Shown here: piece after piece, positions 17,623 to 26,742 of the stretch | Numbering within the stretch: the first letter of the stretch is position 1 | Layout: every line of letters begins with the position of its first letter | Assembly: GCF_009674825.1 (NCBI RefSeq) | Contig: NZ_WKJH01000001.1 | Span: 248,001-312,000, forward strand | Source: Maribacter luteus | GTDB taxonomy: Bacteria; Bacteroidota; Bacteroidia; Flavobacteriales; Flavobacteriaceae | Length of the DNA: 64,000 bases | Reading direction: 5' to 3' | Program-made: the position numbers and the translations under genes | Notes under the pieces: generated by a model | The model's input: the letters and a program-made list of their open reading frames with translations, nothing else | The model's database searches: none | What the model was told of the DNA's origin: nothing

Positions 17623-18969
17623 ATGGAACATATCGTCATTATCGGCAATGGCATTTCTGGCATTACGGCAGCCAGACATATCAGAAAACTTTCGGATAAA
17701 CGCATTACCGTTATCTCTGCCGAAACCGACTATTTCTTTTCACGAACGGCCCTGATGTACGTATATATGGGCCATATGAAATTTGAACACACCCAACCCT
17801 ACGAACCATGGTTCTGGAAAAAGAACAGGATCCAATTGGTGAAAGCATTTGTAAAAAATGTAAACCATCAGGATAAATTGCTAGAACTTCAAGAAGGCCA
17901 AAGCATTTCATATGATAAGTTGATCATAGCCACGGGATCCAAACCCAATAAGTTTGGATGGCCAGGACAAGATTTAAAAGGGGTTCAGGGATTATACTCA
18001 AAGCAAGACTTAGACGGAGTTGAAAAATATGCCCCTGATAACAAAACATGTAAAAGAGCAGTAATCGTGGGTGGTGGACTTATCGGTATTGAACTTGCCG
18101 AAATGCTTCGCACCAGGAATATTCCCGTAACCTTCTTGGTTAGGGAAAACAGTTTTTGGAATGGGGTTTTGCCAGCCGGTGAATCACAAATGATCAATGA
18201 ACATATACTAGAACATCATATCGATTTAAAATTGGCAACCAACTTGACCGAAATTATCCCAGATGAAAACGGCAGGGCCAAGGCCATAAAAACCGATAAA
18301 GATGAAACTATCGAATGTGATTTTGTCGGACTTACCGCTGGGGTTTCACCGAACGTCGATTTTCTAAAGAACAGCGGTATTGATATAGGTAGGGGCGTAA
18401 AAGTGAATCGACTGCTAGAAACCAACATCACTGACATCTATGCCATTGGGGACTGCGCCGAACAGCATGAAGCGATAGGCTATCGAAGACCAATAGAAGC
18501 CGTATGGTATACGGGAAGAATGATGGGTGAGACCGTAGCCCAGACCATCTGTGGAAACAAAACCGAATATAAACCGGGCCACTGGTTCAATTCGGCTAAA
18601 TTTTTGGATGTGGAATATCAAACCTACGGCTGGGTATTTAGCGAAAGGTCTAAAAAAGATTCTGAAAAACACTTTCACTGGCGACATCCAAATGAAAAAA
18701 TATGTATTACAGTCGCCTATCATTCAGATACGAATAAATTTTTAGGAATCAACACCTTCGGAATACGCATGCGACATGAAATTTTTGATCGATGGCTAAC
18801 CGAAGAACGAAATGTGGAATATGTAATGGAATATTTGAAGGATGCTAATTTCGACCCTGAATTTTATACACATTATGAGGAGAACATCATTCAGAAATTC
18901 AATACTGAAATGGGAACCTCAATTACGCCGAAAAAGAAAAGTTGGAAACGAATTTTTAAAATTGCCTAA
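17623..18969 (+). CDS. FAD/NAD(P)-dependent oxidoreductase, nitrite reductase/rubredoxin reductase type
   Basis: 448 residues. The FAD-binding Rossmann motif is HIVIIGNGISGITAARHI, the second dinucleotide motif AVIVGGGLIGIELAEML, and the flavin-closing motif TDIYAIGDCAE. YDKLIIATGSKP is the usual ATG motif. The C-terminal 150 residues (from about 300) differ from classic NirB/rubredoxin reductases (HWFNSAKFLDVEYQTYGW). It lies six bases before the membrane Fe-S protein, so it may pass NAD(P)H electrons to it. The acceptor is unknown. Confidence 0.85.
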   Translation: MEHIVIIGNGISGITAARHIRKLSDKRITVISAETDYFFSRTALMYVYMGHMKFEHTQPYEPWFWKKNRIQLVKAFVKNVNHQDKLLELQEGQSISYDKLIIATGSKPNKFGWPGQDLKGVQGLYSKQDLDGVEKYAPDNKTCKRAVIVGGGLIGIELAEMLRTRNIPVTFLVRENSFWNGVLPAGESQMINEHILEHHIDLKLATNLTEIIPDENGRAKAIKTDKDETIECDFVGLTAGVSPNVDFLKNSGIDIGRGVKVNRLLETNITDIYAIGDCAEQHEAIGYRRPIEAVWYTGRMMGETVAQTICGNKTEYKPGHWFNSAKFLDVEYQTYGWVFSERSKKDSEKHFHWRHPNEKICITVAYHSDTNKFLGINTFGIRMRHEIFDRWLTEERNVEYVMEYLKDANFDPEFYTHYEENIIQKFNTEMGTSITPKKKSWKRIFKIA

Positions 18970-18975
18970 GACCAG

Positions 18976-20556
18976 ATGAAAACAATAAAAAACATAGGCC
19001 TTATCATATTTTTAATCGGCCTGGCAATTTTTACCGCCTTACCCGTTATCGGCACATATAGCCTTTCTTCAGAACAATTTAGTGATTTTGTAGACCAAAA
19101 AGGAATCAAAAGTGAACTGTTCATCACCGATATTGAACAAAATATCGTCGACAAGTCTTTTGATGGTATGCTTGCCTTTGCCCCTAAAGTCACCAAGGCC
19201 CTGGAGAATGCCAACGCCCTTCATCGAAAAAACAAAGAATATAAGAAAGTCATTTATACCAAGCCCCATGATATGGCCGCTGAACTTGGAAAAAAAGCGG
19301 GGAGCGGCTTCATAGTCGATAACAAGGGATTGATGTGGTTTTTGACTTTTGGTCTTGGCATTATCGGTGCGCTGATGTTCATTCTGCCCAATGTGGTTCT
19401 ATTGGGCCAAAAAGGCATAAAGAACAATGGTATTTATCATGAGAATGCCACGAATAGGGGCTGGATCGCATGGCTGGTCTTTATCTTTCTGGTTTCCTTT
19501 TACCTTATATTATACTTTCGATCGGAATATGCCGTGAACTGGACCTACCTCGTAGATCCAATAAGTCAAAGCCTTAGCGGCAATCTTGCCGGACAATGGT
19601 TCGTTTATGGCTTTATGTATTGTGTGGTCATGGTCGTTATGGCCATACGCATGTATATAAAGTACCGCCATAATATGTACCAGATGGTCAGGACAACATC
19701 GGTATTGTTCTTCCAGATCGTATTTGCCTTTTTGATTCCTGAAATCATGGTACGACTTCAAATGCCATATTATGATTTTAAGAATGCCTTTCCGTTGGAT
19801 TATGATTTCTTTTTCCAATGGAATTTAAAATCATTGCTCAATAGTGGTGGCATAGGTCTTTTTATTCTTGTTTGGGGAATTGTTTTGACCTTGGTCATTG
19901 TTCCCGTAATGGTTTATTTCTTTGGAAAAAGATGGTATTGCTCTTGGGTCTGTGGCTGTGGTGGTTTGGCTGAAACCTTGGGAGACCCCTATAGACAGCA
20001 CTCCAGCAAATCCCTTTTTTCGTGGAAAGTTGAACGTTGGTTAATTCATGGGGTCTTATTATTTGCCTTGGTGATGACCGGGTTCACCCTTTATGGCTTT
20101 TTTGCCGAAACAAGTACGGTATTAGGCATTAAAGTTCAAAGTATAATGGACACGTATAGCTTTTTGATAGGAGCTGTATTCGCAGGTGTCATTGGTACGG
20201 GGTTCTATCCTATTTTCGGTAATCGCGTCTGGTGTCGCTTTGGATGCCCATTGGCTGCTTATTTAGGTTTTGTGCAGCGTTTCAAATCACGATTCAGGAT
20301 TACCACCAATGGCGGACAATGTATTTCATGTGGAAACTGTTCAACCTATTGTGAACAAGGAATTGATGTTAGGGCCTATGCCCAAAAAGGAGAGAACATC
20401 GTTCGCTCCAGTTGTGTGGGTTGCGGTGTATGTTCCGCTGTTTGCCCTAGAGGCGTACTTAAATTGGAGAATGGCCCCGAACAAGGTAGAATAAACCCAA
20501 CACAGGTTTTGCTGGGGAATGACCCGGATTTAATGGAGTTGGTCAATAACAAGTAA
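18976..20556 (+). CDS. membrane 4Fe-4S protein, NapH/NosR/CcoG-like
   Basis: 526 residues. An N-terminal helix is followed by a soluble segment, then at least five further membrane helices. Cys motifs: WYCSWVCGCGG, WCRFGCPLAA, and two ferredoxin-type 4Fe-4S sites, CISCGNCSTYC (last Cys lacks the usual Pro after it) and CVGCGVCSAVCPRG. This is the NapH/NosR/CcoG-type layout, where electrons cross or run along the inner membrane. With the FAD oxidoreductase gene 6 bases upstream it would make a membrane redox chain. Its final substrate is unknown; the link to arsenic genes is positional only. Confidence 0.83.
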   Translation: MKTIKNIGLIIFLIGLAIFTALPVIGTYSLSSEQFSDFVDQKGIKSELFITDIEQNIVDKSFDGMLAFAPKVTKALENANALHRKNKEYKKVIYTKPHDMAAELGKKAGSGFIVDNKGLMWFLTFGLGIIGALMFILPNVVLLGQKGIKNNGIYHENATNRGWIAWLVFIFLVSFYLILYFRSEYAVNWTYLVDPISQSLSGNLAGQWFVYGFMYCVVMVVMAIRMYIKYRHNMYQMVRTTSVLFFQIVFAFLIPEIMVRLQMPYYDFKNAFPLDYDFFFQWNLKSLLNSGGIGLFILVWGIVLTLVIVPVMVYFFGKRWYCSWVCGCGGLAETLGDPYRQHSSKSLFSWKVERWLIHGVLLFALVMTGFTLYGFFAETSTVLGIKVQSIMDTYSFLIGAVFAGVIGTGFYPIFGNRVWCRFGCPLAAYLGFVQRFKSRFRITTNGGQCISCGNCSTYCEQGIDVRAYAQKGENIVRSSCVGCGVCSAVCPRGVLKLENGPEQGRINPTQVLLGNDPDLMELVNNK

Positions 20557-20558
20557 GC

Positions 20559-21044
20559 ATGCTCTTTAGAATACTGATATCATTCCTTTTTGTTTTTGTT
20601 TTACCAAAGGAAAACCACTATGAACCTGAATATATCAAGGATTTCTATGAATCCGGCATTCTAAAATCAGAAGGGTGGCTCTTGAATGGACAGAAAACGG
20701 GTTACTGGAAATACTATCATAAAAATGGAAAGATTTCAGAACAGGGCCATTATAAATACAATAAAAGAGAAAAGTATTGGTATTTTTACGGTCCTGATAG
20801 CATTCGAATCAGAGAAGGTAATTATTTGAAGGGGCATATGAACAGTTGGTGGTTATTTTATGACCACAAAGGAAAAATCAACCACAAATGCCAGCTTTAC
20901 AGAGGAAAGAAAAACGGATACTGTCTTAAATACAAAAACGAGGAATTGATCTCAGCTGAAAAATATCAAAATGGAAACAAAATCAAGGAATGGTTCAGTT
21001 TTACTGATTTTCGCCGAGAAAATAAACTATCCGATTTAAAATAA
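20559..21044 (+). CDS. MORN/YwqK-like repeat protein
   Basis: 161 residues with a hydrophobic N-terminus (LFRILISFLFVFVL) that could be a signal or anchor. The body is a run of repeats of the form G-x-W-x-Y-Y/F-x-x-x-G-K: GYWKYYHKNGK, KYWYFYGPDS, SWWLFYDHKGK, GYCLKYKNEE. This is the MORN_2/YwqK pattern, often a surface-associated repeat. Two bases separate it from the Fe-S gene, and its stop overlaps the next start (TAATG), so it is in the operon. Function unknown. Confidence 0.7.
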   Translation: MLFRILISFLFVFVLPKENHYEPEYIKDFYESGILKSEGWLLNGQKTGYWKYYHKNGKISEQGHYKYNKREKYWYFYGPDSIRIREGNYLKGHMNSWWLFYDHKGKINHKCQLYRGKKNGYCLKYKNEELISAEKYQNGNKIKEWFSFTDFRRENKLSDLK

Positions 21045-21733
21045 TGACCCATATAAAAGTTATTATCCCCGCTTATAACGAAGCAGATTCGATTGCCCAA
21101 GTCATACACGAGATACCTACATCGGTTTCTGAAATAATCGTGGTCAACAATAATTCATCAGATGACACGGCGTCAACCGCTGAAAAAGCAGGTGCCACTG
21201 TTTTGACCGAGACTAAAATGGGTTATGGCCATGCCTGTCTCCGGGGTATGCAATACATTGCCCAACAATCCAATAAGCCAGATATCATCGTGTTTATAGA
21301 CGGAGATTATTCCGACTACCCCGAAGAATTGACTAAACTCACACAACCTATTATTGAACAAAATATTGATTTTGTCATCGGGGCTAGGAACAAAGAATTA
21401 AGGGAACCTGGAAGTATGACACCCCAACAGGTTTTCGGCAACTGGCTGGCCACTAGTTTAATGAAATTGTTCTTTAGGGCAACATTTACAGACCTTGGTC
21501 CGTTTAGAGCTATAAAGTACGACAGGTTACTCGCTCTACAAATGGAAGACAAGACCTATGGATGGACGGTGGAAATGCAGTTAAAAGCCTTAAAAAAGCG
21601 TTTGACATATATCGAAGTACCAGTACGTTACAAAAAAAGAATAGGCGTGTCCAAGGTGTCGGGTACAGTAAAAGGTAGTATATTTGCTGGCATAAAAATC
21701 CTTGGGTGGATTTTTAAATACAGCATTAAGTAA
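21044..21733 (+). CDS. family 2 glycosyltransferase, DPM1/polyprenyl-phosphate type
   Basis: 229 residues of GT-A fold: IKVIIPAYNEADSIAQVI, EIIVVNNNSSDDTAS, KMGYGHACLRGMQYI, IIVFIDGDYSDYP (DGD metal motif), FVIGARNKEL and a basic motif VRYKKRIGVSKVSGT. It resembles enzymes that load glucose or mannose onto polyprenyl phosphate, giving lipid-linked donors. The next gene starts 2 bases after its stop, and the mannosyltransferase-like protein two genes on could use such a donor. Confidence 0.82.
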   Translation: MTHIKVIIPAYNEADSIAQVIHEIPTSVSEIIVVNNNSSDDTASTAEKAGATVLTETKMGYGHACLRGMQYIAQQSNKPDIIVFIDGDYSDYPEELTKLTQPIIEQNIDFVIGARNKELREPGSMTPQQVFGNWLATSLMKLFFRATFTDLGPFRAIKYDRLLALQMEDKTYGWTVEMQLKALKKRLTYIEVPVRYKKRIGVSKVSGTVKGSIFAGIKILGWIFKYSIK

Positions 21734-21734
21734 T

Positions 21735-23219
21735 ATGGGTCTAATAATTTCTTATATAATCATCGCCATATACAGCATTGCGCTGTTATTGATTTTCTTT
21801 TATAGTTTGGCACAATTGAATTTACTGGTTAATTATTTAAGCCATAAACGTCAAAACCAGAACGCACCGAAGTATAACCTTCTAGATCCAAAGGAAATTC
21901 CTTTCGTAACCATTCAACTCCCCGTATATAACGAAGAGTACGTTATGGAGCGATTGTTAGAGAATATCGCAAGAATTGAATACCCCAAAAGTAAACTCGA
22001 AATACAAGTCCTCGATGATTCTACGGATGACTCCGTTAATATAACCTCTGAGCGTATCAAGGAATTGCAGGATAGTGGATTGGACATTCAACATATCCGA
22101 CGCGAAAACAGACAAGGTTTTAAAGCCGGGGCACTTAAAGAAGGCCTAGAAATAGCCAAAGGGGATTTTATCGCCATTTTCGATGCCGACTTTCTTCCAG
22201 ACCCCGATTGGTTAAAGAAAACGGTTATATACTTTAAGAACGAGGAAATCGGCGTTGTACAGACCCGCTGGGGACATATCAACCGGGATTATTCAACATT
22301 GACAAGAATACAGGCTTTCGCCTTGGATGCACATTTTACCCTAGAGCAAGTTGGCCGAAACGCGAAAGGTCATTTCATCAATTTTAATGGTACCGCGGGT
22401 ATTTGGAGAAAAGAATGCATTTTAGATGCCGGAAACTGGGAAGGTGATACTTTAACCGAAGACCTTGACCTTAGTTATAGGGCCCAATTGAAAAATTGGA
22501 AATTCAAATATCTCGAAGATGTTGAAACCCCTGCAGAATTACCTGTTGTAATCAGTGCGGCACGTTCACAACAATTTCGTTGGAACAAGGGAGGGGCCGA
22601 GAATTTCAGAAAAACGGTCTGGAAAGTCATTACTGCCAAGAACATACCCTTCAAAACCAAATTTCATGGCGTTATGCACCTATTGAACAGCTCAATGTTC
22701 TTATGTGTATTCTTAGTTTCATTATTGAGTATACCGGCCATGTACATTAAAGCTCTTTATCCCGAATTGGATTGGGCCTTTGACGTATTGAGCTTCTTTG
22801 TTTTAAGTACGATCATTTTATTTGTTTGTTATTGGTTCACATATAAGAGTATACAAGGCAGTAGCTTTGATAACTTTCTTGATTACATTAAACTTTTCTT
22901 CACTTTCTTCTCGGTCGCATTGGGCTTTTCATTACACAATTCCATTGCCGTATTGGAAGGTCATATGGGCAAAAGAAGTGAGTTTGTAAGAACACCCAAA
23001 TTTAACCTGAATAATCTTAGCGATAGCTGGAAAGGCAATAAGTACCTAGCCAAAAAACTATCTCCGAACATGATTTTGGAATTTGCACTAATGGTTTATT
23101 TCCTTTTCGGAATGTACAGCGCCGTTCCCTTGAATGATTTTGGGCTTTTCCCTTTCCATTTTATGTTATTCGCGGGATTTAGCTTTGTGTTCTTTAAATC
23201 ACTTACAGCCCGGGCATAA
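21735..23219 (+). CDS. membrane processive-type glycosyltransferase 2 (CESA-like)
   Basis: About 494 residues from the ATG at 21735; an in-frame alternative start at 21702 lies within the previous gene. One N-terminal helix precedes a GT2 domain: FVTIQLPVYNEEYVMERLL, QVLDDSTDDSV, FIAIFDADFLPD (DxD), LTEDLDLSYR (catalytic Asp region) and QQFRWNKGGA (QxxRW, the processive-GT motif). A C-terminal block of several helices follows. This is the cellulose/glucomannan synthase-like layout. Product unknown; a glucan or mannan, or a glycolipid, are possible. Confidence 0.82.
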   Translation: MGLIISYIIIAIYSIALLLIFFYSLAQLNLLVNYLSHKRQNQNAPKYNLLDPKEIPFVTIQLPVYNEEYVMERLLENIARIEYPKSKLEIQVLDDSTDDSVNITSERIKELQDSGLDIQHIRRENRQGFKAGALKEGLEIAKGDFIAIFDADFLPDPDWLKKTVIYFKNEEIGVVQTRWGHINRDYSTLTRIQAFALDAHFTLEQVGRNAKGHFINFNGTAGIWRKECILDAGNWEGDTLTEDLDLSYRAQLKNWKFKYLEDVETPAELPVVISAARSQQFRWNKGGAENFRKTVWKVITAKNIPFKTKFHGVMHLLNSSMFLCVFLVSLLSIPAMYIKALYPELDWAFDVLSFFVLSTIILFVCYWFTYKSIQGSSFDNFLDYIKLFFTFFSVALGFSLHNSIAVLEGHMGKRSEFVRTPKFNLNNLSDSWKGNKYLAKKLSPNMILEFALMVYFLFGMYSAVPLNDFGLFPFHFMLFAGFSFVFFKSLTARA

Positions 23220-23315
23220 CTATTCTGGTTTTCCATCATTGCAACAATGAAGATGGTTTCATTATTGTTTACCATTTTTTTCGGTTATTTGCAGTAAACC
23301 AATTTGCAACCTATA

Positions 23316-24677
23316 ATGTCCAATTCTATTGTTACCTATTGCAAACTGCACAAGATTCCGATACTATTGGCACTTTTGAGCCTTGGGTTTTACTATACAT
23401 TCGCTTACCATCTGAATCGTACCGATTTCATTAAGCTGATTAGCTTGTTCGGTGCATTGTTCTTCTTATGTTATAAACTTATCCAATTTGAAAAATGGAA
23501 TTTCAAGTTCTTACTGGCCGTAGGGCTTCTTTTTAGGCTATTGTTCCTCTTTGTTGAGCCCAACCTCTCCCAAGATTATTTTCGATTTATTTGGGATGGG
23601 GAGTTGGTACGTAATTTTATTAATCCGTATTTGGATGTTCCGAACACTTTGATAACAAAAAAAGACCTGATTATTCCTAATGCCGATGTGTTATACCATG
23701 GAATGGGTGAATTAAGCGCAAAACACTTTAGTAATTACCCCCCATTGAATCAATTTATTTTTGGTTTGTGTTCTTATTTGGGCGGACAAAGTATTCTAGG
23801 CACCTTAATAGCAATGCGTTCCATTATAATTATTTCAGATGTCGGAATTATATATTTTGGACGCAAATTGCTGAAAAACCTTAATCTCTCACCTCATTTG
23901 ATCTTTTGGTATTACCTGAATCCGTTGATAATTATCGAACTTACCGGAAACCTACATTTTGAAGGGGTAATGCTTTGCTTTTTCGTGGTATCAATGTATC
24001 TCTTATCTGTGAAAAAATGGATATTCGCAGCTGTAATCTATGCGCTTTCCATATCGGTTAAGCTTATTCCGTTGATGTTCTTGCCCTTGTTCTTAAAACA
24101 TCTCGGAATAAAAAAAAGTTTGCTTTTCTATTCGGTAGTTGCTGTAACGTCTTTGGTATTGGTCGCACCTTTTATCACAACTGGGTTCGTTGAAAATTAT
24201 TCCGAAACCGTTGGTCTTTGGTTCTCCAATTTTGAATTCAATGCCGGTTTTTACAATATCATAAAAGAAATAGCGACCCGATTCGATGCAAAACCATGGG
24301 AATTGATAAAAACTTACGGAAATGCCGTTCCATATACCGTTATACTTTTTGTGATCTTAATTACGTTCCTTAGAAAAAACCAGAATTTATCGGTTTTGAT
24401 TTCCTCCATGCTCTGGATCCTTACCGCGTATTACCTACTGGCCACGATCGTTCACCCTTGGTACATCGTTTTTTTGGTCTTCCTCACGATTTTTACAAAT
24501 TATAGATTTTCCATTGTTTGGTCCTTAATGGTCATCCTTAGCTATTATGCATATTCCCAAACCGATTTCAAGGAACATTTAGGTATTCTTTCTGTTGAAT
24601 ATATTTTTGTTTATGGATTTTTAATTTCCGAATTATTCAGTCATCACGGGCAAAAACTACTTTTTCGCAAAAAATAA
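23316..24677 (+). CDS. polytopic mannosyltransferase-like GT-C protein
   Basis: About 453 residues from ATG 23316; a TTG at 23304 is in frame but less likely. Around ten hydrophobic helices. The first loop has the acidic GT-C motif EPNLSQDYFRFIWDGELV, and later NYPPLNQFIFG, YYLNPLIIIELTGNLHFEG and ATIVHPWYIVF. These fit the family annotated as polyprenol-phosphomannose-dependent mannosyltransferases (MptA/B-like). It probably transfers a sugar from a lipid-linked donor on the periplasmic side. It is 96 bases after the CESA-like gene and ends the plus-strand run. Confidence 0.72.
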   Translation: MSNSIVTYCKLHKIPILLALLSLGFYYTFAYHLNRTDFIKLISLFGALFFLCYKLIQFEKWNFKFLLAVGLLFRLLFLFVEPNLSQDYFRFIWDGELVRNFINPYLDVPNTLITKKDLIIPNADVLYHGMGELSAKHFSNYPPLNQFIFGLCSYLGGQSILGTLIAMRSIIIISDVGIIYFGRKLLKNLNLSPHLIFWYYLNPLIIIELTGNLHFEGVMLCFFVVSMYLLSVKKWIFAAVIYALSISVKLIPLMFLPLFLKHLGIKKSLLFYSVVAVTSLVLVAPFITTGFVENYSETVGLWFSNFEFNAGFYNIIKEIATRFDAKPWELIKTYGNAVPYTVILFVILITFLRKNQNLSVLISSMLWILTAYYLLATIVHPWYIVFLVFLTIFTNYRFSIVWSLMVILSYYAYSQTDFKEHLGILSVEYIFVYGFLISELFSHHGQKLLFRKK

Positions 24678-24686
24678 TTCGAGCCC

Positions 24687-24897
24687 ATTGTCGTTTGGAT
24701 ATAATTTGTACATTTGATTCATAATGAGGAACGAATTACATATTTCTACGATTATTTGGACATCTGCTCCAAATCGTTCTTTCACACCCACACGTCGCCG
24801 CCCGTAAGGGTGTATCTTATTATGGAAATAGGTGAGTCCATTTCCGCAAAATCTTCAAACAAATCATTTTTCAAATCAATTAATACCATTAGTAACA
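24687..24897 (+). promoter_or_regulatory. candidate promoter and leader of the arginine operon
   Basis: ATTG at 24687-24690 and a perfect TACATTTG at 24709-24716 are spaced 18 bases apart, near the Bacteroidota consensus. If used, transcription starts near 24723 and leaves a leader of about 175 bases before the GNAT start at 24898. The leader is GC-richer in the middle and has an inverted repeat ACACCC (24784-24789) / GGGTGT (24808-24813) with an 18-base loop. It is not followed by a T-run, and no Arg-rich leader peptide is visible, so neither attenuation nor a known riboswitch is supported. Confidence 0.4.
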
Positions 24898-25521
24898 ATG
24901 GAAATTGTTATTGCTAACGAATCCCATTTCAAATACGCAGAAGTAATTTGTGAAACAATTGCCGAATCAGCAAAGGTTCGAGGAACGGGTATTGCCAAAA
25001 GAACTCCGGAATACATTCTTCAAAAACTGGAAAAAGGCAATGCGGTCATCGCTTTGGATGATGGTAAATTCGTAGGATTCTGTTATATAGAAGTTTGGGG
25101 CCATGAAAAATATGTGGCCAACTCCGGACTGATCGTTCATCCTGATTATAGAAATCTGGGGATGGCAAAAAAAATCAAAAAAGCCGTTTTTGAGCTTTCC
25201 ACCAAGAAATTCCCAACTGCCAAGATTTTTGGGATCACTACTGGGTTGGCGGTTATGAAAATAAATTATGAGTTAGGTTACCAACCCGTAACATTTTCAG
25301 AACTTACCGATGACCCACAATTCTGGAAAGGTTGCCAAACCTGCAAGAATTTTGACATTCTTACCCGTACCGAACAAAAAATGTGCTTATGCACCGGTAT
25401 GTTATATGATCCAGCGAAAAAACAAGCAGCCAAGAAAAAAGAAAAAGTGAACAGTAAAGCTTTCCAAAGATTAAAAAGTATCAAGGAACAGCTATTCTTA
25501 AAAAAGAAACAAAAAAATTAG
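24898..25521 (+). CDS. GNAT acyltransferase, candidate glutamate N-acyltransferase of arginine synthesis
   Basis: 207 residues from ATG 24898; an upstream in-frame start at 24832 would add a non-conserved stretch. The GNAT core shows FVGFCYIEVW, NSGLIVHPDYRNLGMAKKI (acetyl-CoA loop) and KIFGITTGLAVMKINYELGY. The C-terminus has a Cys cluster, C-x2-C then C-x-C after 13 residues (CQTC ... MCLC), and a Lys-rich tail. It lies 30 bases before argG, and no other argA or argJ is seen, so it may make N-succinyl- or N-acetylglutamate. That assignment rests on position and is not proven. Confidence 0.72.
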   Translation: MEIVIANESHFKYAEVICETIAESAKVRGTGIAKRTPEYILQKLEKGNAVIALDDGKFVGFCYIEVWGHEKYVANSGLIVHPDYRNLGMAKKIKKAVFELSTKKFPTAKIFGITTGLAVMKINYELGYQPVTFSELTDDPQFWKGCQTCKNFDILTRTEQKMCLCTGMLYDPAKKQAAKKKEKVNSKAFQRLKSIKEQLFLKKKQKN

Positions 25522-25551
25522 ACCTCATTTCGAGGACAAAAACCAATAACC

Positions 25552-26742
25552 ATGAAAAAATTAGTTTTAGCATACAGTGGAGGTTTAGACACTTCTTACT
25601 GTGCAAAGTATTTATCAAAAGATCAAGGATTCGAAGTGCACGCGGTGAGTGTAAATACCGGTGGATTTTCAGACGAGGAGATTGCCACCATTAATTCAAA
25701 GGCATTGGAGTTGGGGGCAACAACCTATACTTCTATCAATGCCGTAAAGACTTTTTATGAAAAGGTCGTCAAATATTTGATTTTCGGAAACGTACTTAAA
25801 AACAACACATATCCGCTATCGGTAAGTGCCGAACGGATCGTTCAGGCCATTGAGATCGTGAACTACGCAAAGAAAATCGGTGCTAAGTATATTGCACATG
25901 GCAGTACCGGAGCCGGTAACGATCAAGTTAGGTTTGATATGATCTTTCAAATCATAGCCCCGGAAATAGAGATCATCACCCCGATTAGGGACAATAAACT
26001 TTCCAGGGAATATGAAATAGAATATTTGCAGAAAAACGGGGTCGATTATCCTTGGAACAAAGCGAAATATTCAATTAATAAAGGACTTTGGGGTACTTCC
26101 GTCGGTGGTGAGGAAACCCTAACTTCCAATTTACCCTTGCCAGACAGTGCTTACCCCAGCCAATTACAGGAGAAAAACCCTTCAGAGGTAACCTTGACGT
26201 TCGAAAAAGGGGAATTGGTTGCCATTGATGGTAAAAAAGACCATCCTGTGGCCAATATCGAAAAATTAGAGGCCATGGCATCAAAATATGCCATAGGACG
26301 GGATATTCACGTGGGTGATACAATCATCGGAATAAAAGGAAGGGTCGGTTTCGAAGCCGCCGCTGCCCTTATAATCATAAAAGCACACCATCTTTTGGAA
26401 AAACATACCTTAAGTAAATGGCAGCAATACCAAAAAGAGCAACAAGGCAATTTCTATGGTATGCTATTGCATGAAGGCAATTATCTTGATGAGGTTATGC
26501 GTAATATCGAAGCATTCCTTACCGACACCCAAAAGAATGTCTCTGGGGATGTATTCGTAAGTCTGTATCCTTTCCAATTTAGATTGAACGGAATTTCATC
26601 CGAACACGATTTAATGAATGCCTCCTTTGGCAGTTATGGAGAAATGCATAAGGGATGGACGGCAGATGAAGCCAAGGGCTTTATCAAAATAATATCGAAT
26701 GCAGGAAAAATATATAATCACGTAAATCATAACAATGATTAA
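25552..26742 (+). CDS. argG: argininosuccinate synthase
   Basis: 396 residues, normal for ArgG. The PP-loop ATP motif is LAYSGGLDTSYC at the N-terminus, followed by YIAHGSTGAGNDQVRFD, ITPIRDN, and NKGLWGTSVGGEE. It joins citrulline and aspartate with ATP in the cytoplasm. The stop overlaps argC by eight bases. Confidence 0.96.
   Translation: MKKLVLAYSGGLDTSYCAKYLSKDQGFEVHAVSVNTGGFSDEEIATINSKALELGATTYTSINAVKTFYEKVVKYLIFGNVLKNNTYPLSVSAERIVQAIEIVNYAKKIGAKYIAHGSTGAGNDQVRFDMIFQIIAPEIEIITPIRDNKLSREYEIEYLQKNGVDYPWNKAKYSINKGLWGTSVGGEETLTSNLPLPDSAYPSQLQEKNPSEVTLTFEKGELVAIDGKKDHPVANIEKLEAMASKYAIGRDIHVGDTIIGIKGRVGFEAAAALIIIKAHHLLEKHTLSKWQQYQKEQQGNFYGMLLHEGNYLDEVMRNIEAFLTDTQKNVSGDVFVSLYPFQFRLNGISSEHDLMNASFGSYGEMHKGWTADEAKGFIKIISNAGKIYNHVNHNND

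Noticed and set aside
24714-24917. 67-codon plus-strand frame in the arginine leader
   Set aside because: No ribosome binding site, no family resemblance, few Arg codons and it runs into the GNAT start in another frame; treated as leader, not gene.
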